From Bacillota bacterium (GTDB lineage: Bacteria > Bacillota > DTU030): 11,704 nt of DNA. The notes beneath the pieces are model-generated. The model worked only from the letters and a program-made list of their open reading frames with translations, ran no database searches and had not been told where the DNA came from. Both the position numbers and the translations under genes were made by a program. The stretch covers positions 1-11,704 of the forward strand of contig DUTA01000032.1 in assembly GCA_012842325.1 (NCBI GenBank), in the 5' to 3' direction. The first letter of the stretch is position 1; every line of letters starts with the position of its first letter. Positions 1 to 5,705 of the stretch are shown here, piece after piece.

Positions 1-1019
1 TGGAGGAGGGAAGCCGAGCCAATTCGGTCCGCCTGTATTTAGGGGAAGACATGATCAGGGGTCAGGACTACCTGGTCAGTGCCGGCCGGGGCATCCTGGA
101 TATGAACAACGAACCCATCGGCACTTTCACCGACCGGATTACCGCCGAATTTGATCGCTACGGCCCCAGGGTGATCAAGATAGAACCCCTGGATCGCCGG
201 AGTTTCACCATAACCTTCGATAAACCCGTCTACCGGCTCGAGGTGGAATTGAGCGGCTTTGAATTTGAGGTGGAGCTGCACGGCCGGGGGGCCATTGTCG
301 AATCCGTGAACCGGTCCTTTGCCACCGGGCAGAGCTACCGCCTCCGGATCTGGGCGGAAGGGGAAGGCGGCACTTCCTCCGAAACCCAAACCTTAAAGTT
401 CACCAGCAGTGGTGCGCCGCCGCAGGTGGAGGAGGTCAGGGCGGCCACCAGCCACCTGGTGCTGGTTGAGTTCGACAGGCCGGTGGAGAAAAGCTCCGCT
501 ACCAGGGTGGAGAACTACCGCTTCACCAACCGGGACACGGAAGAGAGCTTCTATCCCAGCCGGGTGGAATACGATCCTGTTACCTTTACCGCCAAATTGA
601 CTTTACCGGCCAACAAGGCCCTGACCGATACCCGTTACCTCCTGCAGGTAAGGCGGGTGGAAGATCTGGCGGGGAACAGTATGGACGAGGAAACCTACCG
701 CTTTATCGGCGTCGATACAGTGCCGCCCCTGGTCTATTTACCGCCCCTGACCAACAATAAGAGCTACCTGCTGGTTCTGGTCGATGAGGTCTCGCCCGAA
801 ACCGATTACCTGTACGGGGAACCGGGGGCCCTGGAGAGAAACGTATATGTTAAGGTGTCCATCGATGGCGAGCTGGCTGCCGTGGGACAGGCAGGAAGCG
901 ACGGCAGCCTGGAAAAACTGGTCTTGGGGGATCTTTCCGGTTCCCACACGGTGACCCTCAAGCTGATTGACGGGGCCGGGAACTACGCCATCAGTACCCG
1001 GACCTACAATTTCCGCTAG
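1..1019 (+). CDS. C-terminal part of a surface protein with repeated bacterial Ig-like domains (5' end outside window)
   Basis: The reading frame is open from the left edge (first whole codon at base 3), and the residues before the ATG at 51 fit an Ig-like strand pattern. That ATG is therefore internal and the gene starts outside the window. About 338 residues are visible. They form beta-rich modules: the end of one domain, then modules at roughly residues 55-135, 138-240 and 240-338. The third has the SbsA-type Ig pattern: a 'VEFDRPV' strand, then 'LTDTRYLLQV', then 'DLAGNSM'. The last module ends with 'LKLIDGAGNYA'. Such domains usually act as spacers in S-layer or other exported proteins, so an extracellular location is inferred; no anchor, SLH domain or signal peptide is visible here. 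A strong terminator follows 16 bases after the stop, so the gene is the last of its transcript. The specific role is unknown. Confidence 0.8.
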   Translation, partial: EEGSRANSVRLYLGEDMIRGQDYLVSAGRGILDMNNEPIGTFTDRITAEFDRYGPRVIKIEPLDRRSFTITFDKPVYRLEVELSGFEFEVELHGRGAIVESVNRSFATGQSYRLRIWAEGEGGTSSETQTLKFTSSGAPPQVEEVRAATSHLVLVEFDRPVEKSSATRVENYRFTNRDTEESFYPSRVEYDPVTFTAKLTLPANKALTDTRYLLQVRRVEDLAGNSMDEETYRFIGVDTVPPLVYLPPLTNNKSYLLVLVDEVSPETDYLYGEPGALERNVYVKVSIDGELAAVGQAGSDGSLEKLVLGDLSGSHTVTLKLIDGAGNYAISTRTYNFR

Positions 1020-1035
1020 CGCTGTTAGGGACAAG

Positions 1036-1076
1036 GGGGATTGCTCCCGGGTCGGAGGGAGCAATCCCCAATTTTT
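1036..1076 (+). terminator. Strong intrinsic terminator of the Ig-like protein gene
   Basis: A perfect 13-bp inverted repeat (GGGGATTGCTCCC at 1036-1048, GGGAGCAATCCCC at 1057-1069) with an 8-nt loop is followed by a run of five T at 1072-1076. It separates the surface-protein transcript from the kinase operon. Confidence 0.95.
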
Positions 1077-1094
1077 GTACTCCTGCCGCAGCCG

Positions 1095-1140
1095 CAAAAT
1101 ACTGGAAGAAATGTAAATAACCCAAAATCCTGGAAGGAAT
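1095..1140 (+). repeat. Two-copy imperfect direct repeat upstream of the kinase
   Basis: CAAAATACTGGAAGAAAT (1095-1112) and CAAAATCCTGGAAGGAAT (1123-1140) match at 16 of 18 positions with a 28-nt period. The second copy contains the -35-like part of the putative sigma-H promoter. It may be a regulator-binding repeat or a duplicated promoter element. No function is established. Confidence 0.6.
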
Positions 1141-1161
1141 TGGGGAAGAAAGGTAGAAATA
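1133..1161 (+). promoter_or_regulatory. Putative sigma-H-type promoter of the kinase-spo0F operon
   Basis: GAAGGAATT at 1133-1141 fits the sigma-H -35 consensus RnAGGAWWW. After 11 bases comes GTAGAAATA at 1153-1161, which fits the -10 consensus RnnGAATWW apart from one position. The Bacillus spacer is 11-12 bases. Transcription would start near 1168, about 40 bases before the kinase ATG. In B. subtilis kinA and spo0F are sigma-H dependent, which agrees with the genes downstream. The assignment rests on the consensus alone. Confidence 0.5.
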
Positions 1162-1206
1162 ACCTTATTGTGTTGAAAACTGTTAAGAAAGGGGCCGCAG
1201 CGGGCG

Positions 1207-3261
1207 ATGCCTTTCCGGTTCAAGCAGGAAAAAACCCCAGACAATAAAAGCAGCAGCCTCAAAAAGGTCTTTGCTGCGGCAATGGATCTGCTGCTCCGGC
1301 TTACCGGCGCTGCGGGAACTGCTTTTTTGCTGGAAAAGGGAGGGACCATGCGCCATCTCCTTTCCCGGGGGCATCTGCAGCTGGATGTTGGCCGGGAGAA
1401 TTTGTCCTTATTGCTGGAGACCTTTGCCAGGCGGGTCAGGGAACAGGGCACCATCCAGTTGGGGTCCGGCTCCATCAGCCAGGAGGGGGAAGAAACGGTG
1501 TTTTATTTTCTGGGGGCCCCTGTCACCCTGTGGGGCCGGGAGATTGGGATCATGCTGGCTGCCAAATATGGCAAGGGCTTCAGCCAGGAGGACAGATATG
1601 TTTTCAGCCTGGTACTTGCCCACCTGGAAAGGATCCTTCTCACTACGGAGCCGCGGGAGTATAAACTTTTCCTGGACAACAGGCTGGTCCTGCCGGATCT
1701 GCCGGCCCCGGTGCAGAACATCAAGTTTTCCCTGGATCTCCGGGAGCTCCTCCTCTCGGTGGACGATCTCATCATGGAGACCCTGGACACCGATGTCTGC
1801 CTCCTCTTCCTGCCCGAGGATGCCGGGAACCGGCTGCGGACAGAGGTCCTGCGGGTAAGGGAGCCGGAATGGGAGGTTGAGATTGAGCCCCATTGCCCCG
1901 CCGATACCTACCTGTTTTCCCTGGTGTATGGGGAGGGCAAGCCCCTTTTGCTGGTGGACATCGGCCAGGATCCCCACTTTGCGGGCTGCAGGCTGCAAAA
2001 TCTTGTCGCCTGCCTCATGGCGGCCCCCATCGTGGCCGGGGAAGAAAAGCTGGGGGTTTTGCTGGTAGGCAGCCGGATTCCGGGGAATTATGATCAGGAT
2101 GATCTGAAGACCCTGTGCGCCTTTGCCTCCCAGGTGGGCGTCCTCTCGGAGCTGGCTGCCAGTGCCAACTACTGGGAGGGCTACCAGTACCACATCATTG
2201 AAAGTGTCCCCGCGGCCATCATCTCCATCGACAAAAAGGGTTATATCACGACCTACAACAGTGGAGCCAGGGAGCTCCTCGGTATACCCGACATTGAGGT
2301 CAAGGGTTACCACTACCGGGACCTGCTGGCGAAAATTAGAGCCAAGGTTGAGCTGGACGAGGTGTTCCCGGAACTGGAAGCAAGGATAGAGGAAACCCTG
2401 CAGAAGGGTGTTTCCTATGAAAGATGGGATCTCCAGGTTCCCCGCCGGCGGGGGAACAGTCTCTTTGTCAATCTCAGCTTTGCCCCCATCCTGGATTACC
2501 GGCAGTGGATCATGGGAGCAACCTTCGTTATAGAAGACGTAACGGAAAAAAGGCAGCTGGAAATCAGCCTCCAGGAAGCAGAGAAGCTGGCGGCCCTGGG
2601 TGAACTGGCGGCGGGCATTGCCCACGAGATGCGAAATCCCCTGACGACCATCAAAGGCTTTACCCAGCTGATCCGCCAGAACAACTATTCGGCAGAGGAA
2701 CTGGCCGGGTACACGAGACTGATGCTGGCGGAAATGGACCGGATGGGCGGGATTATCAATAATCTCTTGCTCCTGGCAGATACGACCCGGGTGCAGGTGG
2801 ACTCTGTGGACCTGAACCAGGTGCTGGAAATCCTTCTTTCCCTCATCCATGCCGAGGCTATCCTCAGGGATGTGGAGATCCGCTATCGGCCTGCCCCCTA
2901 CCTGCCGCCCGTCAGGGGAGACTTTAATGAGTTGAAACAGGCCTTGCTGAACATCGCTACCAATGCCCTCCAGGCCATGGCCTTTGGCGGCATTCTTACC
3001 CTCAGTTCCGAGTACCGGGCCGGGGAGGGGGAAGCCTGGATCCAGATCGGGGATACCGGCTGTGGTATTGCCCCCGATATAATCAGCCACGTTTTCAATC
3101 CCTTCTTCAGCACGAAGGAAGAGGGAACCGGTTTGGGCCTGCCCATTGCCTACAGGATCGTGCAGAGGTACGGGGGCAGGATCAGCTTTGACAGCAAGGT
3201 GGGAGAAGGGACGGTATTTACCATTAAGCTGCCGGTGATCAAGGAAGGAGAGGGCTCCTGA
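1207..3261 (+). CDS. Cytoplasmic GAF-GAF-PAS sensor histidine kinase, probable sporulation kinase
   Basis: This 684-residue kinase would autophosphorylate on a histidine and pass the phosphate to a receiver aspartate. In order I see a divergent GAF-like domain (about 17-145), a second GAF-like domain (175-320), a PAS domain (326-450), a HisKA dimerisation domain with H-box 'GIAHEMRNPLTTIKG' and phosphoacceptor H473, and a HATPase_c domain with N-box around N574-N586, 'GDTGCGI' (D616) and 'GTGLGLP'. No transmembrane segment is evident, so it should sense a cytoplasmic signal; GAF and PAS folds often bind small molecules, but the ligand cannot be read. The ATG at 1207 is chosen because an in-frame TGA lies at 1174-1176 and no other plausible start intervenes; AAAGGGG lies about 12 bases upstream. 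The catalytic core resembles Bacillus KinA-type and NtrB-type kinases. A Spo0F-like receiver 37 bases downstream makes a role in starting the sporulation phosphorelay the best inference. Confidence 0.9.
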   Translation: MPFRFKQEKTPDNKSSSLKKVFAAAMDLLLRLTGAAGTAFLLEKGGTMRHLLSRGHLQLDVGRENLSLLLETFARRVREQGTIQLGSGSISQEGEETVFYFLGAPVTLWGREIGIMLAAKYGKGFSQEDRYVFSLVLAHLERILLTTEPREYKLFLDNRLVLPDLPAPVQNIKFSLDLRELLLSVDDLIMETLDTDVCLLFLPEDAGNRLRTEVLRVREPEWEVEIEPHCPADTYLFSLVYGEGKPLLLVDIGQDPHFAGCRLQNLVACLMAAPIVAGEEKLGVLLVGSRIPGNYDQDDLKTLCAFASQVGVLSELAASANYWEGYQYHIIESVPAAIISIDKKGYITTYNSGARELLGIPDIEVKGYHYRDLLAKIRAKVELDEVFPELEARIEETLQKGVSYERWDLQVPRRRGNSLFVNLSFAPILDYRQWIMGATFVIEDVTEKRQLEISLQEAEKLAALGELAAGIAHEMRNPLTTIKGFTQLIRQNNYSAEELAGYTRLMLAEMDRMGGIINNLLLLADTTRVQVDSVDLNQVLEILLSLIHAEAILRDVEIRYRPAPYLPPVRGDFNELKQALLNIATNALQAMAFGGILTLSSEYRAGEGEAWIQIGDTGCGIAPDIISHVFNPFFSTKEEGTGLGLPIAYRIVQRYGGRISFDSKVGEGTVFTIKLPVIKEGEGS

Positions 3262-3283
3262 TTACTTGACCGGGAAAGCTGCG

Positions 3284-3290
3284 GGAGGTG
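3284..3290 (+). promoter_or_regulatory. Ribosome-binding site that decides the TTG start of spo0F
   Basis: GGAGGTG lies 8 bases before the TTG at 3299. An earlier TTG in the same frame at 3266 has no comparable site and would add an 11-residue glycine-rich tail not expected in this family. Confidence 0.75.
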
Positions 3291-3298
3291 GTGATAAA

Positions 3299-3658
3299 TT
3301 GCCTAAGCTGCTCGTGGTCGATGATGAACCGGGAATACGGCGCCTGCTGGAGGAAGTATTCCGGGATGACCGTTACCAGGTCGTGGCTGCCGCCAGCGGG
3401 AAAGAAGCCCTGGCCAAGTGGAAGGAATGGGAACCGGACCTGGTCCTGTTGGATATGAAGATGCCCGGGATGGATGGCCTTGAGGTCCTCCGGAGGATGG
3501 CGGGGAAGTATTCCCGGGTACCTGTCATCATAATGACCGCCTACGGGGAATTGCGCATCGTCGACGAGGCCCTTAACCTGGGGGCCAGGGGTTATGTGAC
3601 CAAGCCCTTCGATGTATTGGAACTCAGGAACACGGTGGACAGGCTGCTGGCAGAGTGA
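3299..3658 (+). CDS. spo0F: Spo0F-like single-domain response regulator
   Basis: The protein of 119 residues is a receiver domain only, with no output domain. Spo0F of B. subtilis has 124 residues and passes phosphate from kinases to Spo0B. The acidic pair D8/D9, phosphoacceptor D52 ('LVLLDMKMPGMDG'), T80 ('VIIMTAYGEL') and K102 ('VTKPFD') correspond to D10/D11, D54, T82 and K104 of Spo0F, a constant offset of two. The 'IIMTAYGEL' stretch is the same as I recall it for Spo0F. The start is TTG after GGAGGTG. It lies 37 bases after the kinase stop and is very likely co-transcribed with it. Location upstream of rho also matches the Bacillus spo0F-to-rho neighbourhood. A CheY-like or other stand-alone receiver is the alternative, but residue agreement and context favour Spo0F. 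Confidence 0.85.
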   Translation: MPKLLVVDDEPGIRRLLEEVFRDDRYQVVAAASGKEALAKWKEWEPDLVLLDMKMPGMDGLEVLRRMAGKYSRVPVIIMTAYGELRIVDEALNLGARGYVTKPFDVLELRNTVDRLLAE

Positions 3659-3764
3659 TCCCCGGCCCTGGCCCGGGCAGATTTGCCCGCCCGGGAGCAG
3701 GAGGAGAATGGTGGGAGGGAGGCGAAGTAGTACTGGCAGATCAAGACAATGGGAGGAATAGGTG

Positions 3765-4064
3765 ATGGGACTGATTTTCGTTGCACTCCTTGCAGGTATT
3801 GTCATGGGCTACTTGCACCTTCTCCCCGACCGGGTTTTCCAGCTTACGGGCAAATTGACGACGGCCGGGGTCATGCTTCTCCTCTTCCTGATGGGAGGCC
3901 AGATGGGCAGTGACGAGGAAATCCTGGCGGGATTGGGAGAGATGGGGGTACAGGCGGTCTTATTAGCCCTCGCTGCCATAATTGGCAGCGTTCTTGCCGT
4001 CAAGGGTCTGGAAGTGGTGGTACCCTTTAAACCGCTGGAGGAGGAAAGGGGGAGGGAGGTGTGA
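3765..4064 (+). CDS. lysO: LysO-type lysine exporter, small N-terminal subunit or half
   Basis: A 99-residue membrane protein with about three hydrophobic segments, matching the N-terminal part of the LysO (YbjE, DUF340) family that exports L-lysine. E. coli LysO is one chain of about 299 residues; here this ORF (99) and the next (197) add to 296. It begins 'MGLIFVALLAGIVMGYLHLL' and ends with the charged tail 'EEERGREV'. ATG 3765 is preferred over GTG 3762 because GGAGGA at 3752-3757 is then 7 bases away. The stop overlaps the next start by 4 bases (GTGA), so translation is probably coupled. The lysine substrate is taken from the family. I infer that both parts assemble into one transporter. 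Confidence 0.75.
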   Translation: MGLIFVALLAGIVMGYLHLLPDRVFQLTGKLTTAGVMLLLFLMGGQMGSDEEILAGLGEMGVQAVLLALAAIIGSVLAVKGLEVVVPFKPLEEERGREV

Positions 4065-4654
4065 TTGTCCTTATTCTCCTTTCCCTGGTCATAGGGATCC
4101 TCGCCGGATATGCAGGTTTGCTCCCCGCCGGGGTACAGGCCAATTTCGATTTTCTGATCAACTGCGCCCTCTGCCTCCTGTTGTGGGGCATTGGCCTGGA
4201 AATTGGCGGCAACCGGCAGCTCCTGCGGCAGGTGGGGGCCATGGGCTTCCGGATTATCCTCCTCCCCCTGGTGGTGGCGGGAGGGAGCATTGCCGGCACC
4301 CTTCTGGTCGGCTCCCTGCTGGGGATGCCCCCCGGCGACAGTGCCGCCCTCGGGGCCGGCTTCGGCTGGTACAGCCTCTCCGGGGTTTTGCTGGCCAAAC
4401 TGCATTCGGTGGAACTGGGTGCCCTGGCTTTTTTGACCAATGTCAGCCGGGAGGCCCTGAGCATTATCCTGATCCCCGTCGTGGCCCGCTATGCCGGCCG
4501 CTATGCGGCCGTGGCCCCCGGGGGAGCAACCACCATGGATGTGACCCTGCCCCTGATCGTGAAATTTGTCGGACCCGACATGGCCCTAGTGGCCTTTTTC
4601 CACGGCCTGGTTCTATCGGCCCTGGTGCCTGTTTTAGTACCCCTCCTTGTCTGA
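4061..4654 (+). CDS. lysO: LysO-type lysine exporter, large C-terminal subunit or half
   Basis: A 197-residue integral membrane protein with about six hydrophobic segments, holding the conserved core of the LysO family: 'GFGWYSLSG' near residues 103-111, 'LTNVSREALSI', 'GGATTMDVTLP' and 'FFHGLVLSALVP'. LysO removes L-lysine, and toxic analogues such as thialysine, from the cytoplasm. The GTG start at 4061 overlaps the previous stop and has GGAGGG at 4051-4056, 4 bases upstream. Its first 80 residues resemble the whole upstream ORF, so the two parts look like copies of one ancestral unit (see findings). No terminator is visible after it; the next gene has its own putative promoter 50 bases downstream. 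Confidence 0.85.
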   Translation: MIVLILLSLVIGILAGYAGLLPAGVQANFDFLINCALCLLLWGIGLEIGGNRQLLRQVGAMGFRIILLPLVVAGGSIAGTLLVGSLLGMPPGDSAALGAGFGWYSLSGVLLAKLHSVELGALAFLTNVSREALSIILIPVVARYAGRYAAVAPGGATTMDVTLPLIVKFVGPDMALVAFFHGLVLSALVPVLVPLLV

Positions 4655-4702
4655 TCCTGGCACCGGAGACCGGAATCTGTCAGAAACTGCGGCGGCAAAA
4701 AG

Positions 4703-4732
4703 GCAGGAATATTATTAAGGGACGGCGAAATA
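4703..4732 (+). promoter_or_regulatory. Putative sigma-H-type promoter of the zinc-ribbon gene
   Basis: GCAGGAATA (4703-4711) is a full match to RnAGGAWWW. After 12 bases comes GGCGAAATA (4724-4732), one position away from RnnGAATWW. It carries the same GAAATA form of the -10 box as the site upstream of the kinase. The start would be near 4739, leaving a leader of about 20 bases that contains the AGGGAGGAGG ribosome site. Consensus match only. Confidence 0.5.
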
Positions 4733-4758
4733 AGCGGCAAAGGGAGGAGGTCCACCTG

Positions 4759-5418
4759 ATGCTCATTGATGCCGCTGCAGCCCTGGTAATGCGCTGTGCC
4801 AGATGTGGCAAGCTGGTTCTGATTTCGGAATCCCTCTTTGCCCTCCGGAGGGGGGGCAAGGGGGTTAACTGTCCCTGCGGGGGTTCCCTGGTCCGGCTGG
4901 ACCTGGGAAAGGGAGGGGTCCTTAAACTGGAAATCATGTGCTTCATCTGTGAAGAATGGCATTCCATTACCCTTCCCCTGGCCAGGTTTTTGCGGGGAGA
5001 AGGGGAGTATTTTACCTGCCCCGAGAGCAGTTTGGAGCTGGGGCTTACCGGCCCCCCCGGCCTCCTGCGGGAGCGGCTGGCTGCCGGCAATATAGAGCTC
5101 ATGGGCCTTACCGGCGATTTGAATCTGGAGGAATACTTCAGCAATCCGGACATTATGTTTCAGGTATTGAGCCGCCTCTATGAGCTGGGCCGGGCGGGCA
5201 AGGTGACCTGCCGGTGCGGCCACAGTATGCTGGAATTCAACCTCTATGCGGACCGGGTTGATATCCACTGCAATTACTGCGGCAGTTTATTGCCGGTTCC
5301 CGCCTCTACCCGGGAAGATCTGGCCAGTGTTCAGGGCCTGGAAAAACTGGAGCTGGACACCAATCTTTTCATGCCGACCAACTTGGGGAAACGGACCAAT
5401 GGCAAGAAAAATCCCTGA
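4759..5418 (+). CDS. Unrecognised cysteine-rich protein with duplicated zinc-ribbon motifs
   Basis: I do not recognise this 219-residue protein. It has eleven cysteines in the zinc-ribbon parts: C13/C16, C38/C40, C61/C64 with H68, C87, C151/C153 and C171/C174. Residues 38-64 and 151-174 follow the same pattern: CxCG, a serine two residues later, an alternating hydrophobic stretch, then CxxC. This suggests an internal duplication. No transmembrane segment or signal peptide is evident, so it is probably cytoplasmic. The ATG at 4759 is preceded by AGGGAGGAGG at 4741-4750, an ideal site at 8 bases; the frame is open further upstream but only as a shadow of lysO. The C-terminal 25 residues are polar and end lysine-rich. 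A putative sigma-H promoter precedes it and the rho promoter follows, so it may be a single-gene unit. Zinc binding is inferred; nucleic-acid binding is possible but not shown. Confidence 0.75.
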   Translation: MLIDAAAALVMRCARCGKLVLISESLFALRRGGKGVNCPCGGSLVRLDLGKGGVLKLEIMCFICEEWHSITLPLARFLRGEGEYFTCPESSLELGLTGPPGLLRERLAAGNIELMGLTGDLNLEEYFSNPDIMFQVLSRLYELGRAGKVTCRCGHSMLEFNLYADRVDIHCNYCGSLLPVPASTREDLASVQGLEKLELDTNLFMPTNLGKRTNGKKNP

Positions 5419-5471
5419 TCTTGTTAATGGTGGCAAAGAAGTCCAGGAGATGAAGGAGCTGGTATTTAGCA

Positions 5472-5501
5472 TTGACACTGTCGGGCGGGGAATGATATAA
5501 T
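5472..5501 (+). promoter_or_regulatory. Near-perfect sigma-A promoter of rho
   Basis: TTGACA at 5472-5477 and TATAAT at 5496-5501 are both exact consensus, separated by 18 bases. The transcript would start near 5508 and have a leader of about 200 bases before rho. This is the strongest promoter match in the window. Confidence 0.9.
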
Positions 5502-5507
5502 AAAAGC

Positions 5508-5705
5508 AGATGACAGAGAGAAAGAGCTAGCTTTAAGAACAAATCCTCCTCGGTGTGTCCTGCCGGCAAGAATCTTCGCTTATGTCGAAGATTCTTTGCT
5601 TTTTGTCCCTGTATTGGAGATCTTTCCCCTTATTCCCTTCTTCTTTGCCCTTCACCTTCCTTTCCGGTGGTCTTTCCCCGTGTGGAAATTGCATACAGAA
5701 GGAAA
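5508..5705 (+). promoter_or_regulatory. Long rho leader with pyrimidine-rich tract
   Basis: The stretch between the promoter and rho holds no convincing gene. After the terminator hairpin, bases 5621-5665 are 42 of 45 pyrimidines (20 C, 22 T, 2 A, 1 G). This is the kind of C-containing, G-poor, unstructured RNA that Rho loads on. In B. subtilis rho limits its own expression by Rho-dependent termination in its leader, so this is a candidate site for the same. Purines around 5697-5704 then form the ribosome site. Confidence 0.55.
5566..5604 (+). terminator. Intrinsic terminator inside the rho leader
   Basis: GCAAGAATCTTCG (5566-5578) pairs with CGAAGATTCTTTGC (5586-5599) through 13 base pairs with one bulged T and a 7-nt loop. 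A run of T follows at 5600-5604. It lies about 60-100 bases downstream of the expected start and about 100 bases before rho, so it is either an attenuator or the end of a small transcript of about 95 bases. No coding region ends here. Confidence 0.75.

Noticed and set aside
51..1019. ATG at 51 as the true start of the Ig-like protein gene
   Set aside because: The frame is open to the left edge and the residues before the ATG continue a beta-strand pattern of the domain family; there is also no ribosome site before 51.
1408..3090. Long minus-strand open frame opposite the kinase, and similar antisense frames elsewhere
   Set aside because: The translation has no recognisable domain and is rich in residues typical of antisense frames in GC-rich genes; the + strand kinase is unambiguous.
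3672..3695. GC-rich hairpin after spo0F (CCCGGGC/GCCCGGG) as a terminator
   Set aside because: No T run follows; the sequence turns purine-rich. It may weakly pause or protect RNA but cannot be called an intrinsic terminator.
3700..3729. A third sigma-H-like site upstream of lysO (GGAGGAGAA, 12 bases, GGCGAAGTA)
   Set aside because: It has two mismatches and sits in a purine-rich run full of GGAGG repeats where such matches arise easily.
3982..4758. Long upstream extension of the zinc-ribbon frame across lysO
   Set aside because: It is a shadow frame of lysO with low-complexity proline/arginine/glycine content; the strong ribosome site and ATG at 4759 mark the real start.
5583..5589. TGTCGAA, identical to the Spo0A box core
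   Set aside because: It lies downstream of the rho promoter within the terminator stem. A 7-base match is expected about once per window by chance.
5553..5705. N-terminal extension of Rho, or a leader peptide reading through 5553-5737
   Set aside because: Neither frame has a ribosome site, the translations show no Rho-like or other sensible pattern, and the region holds a terminator hairpin and a pyrimidine tract instead.
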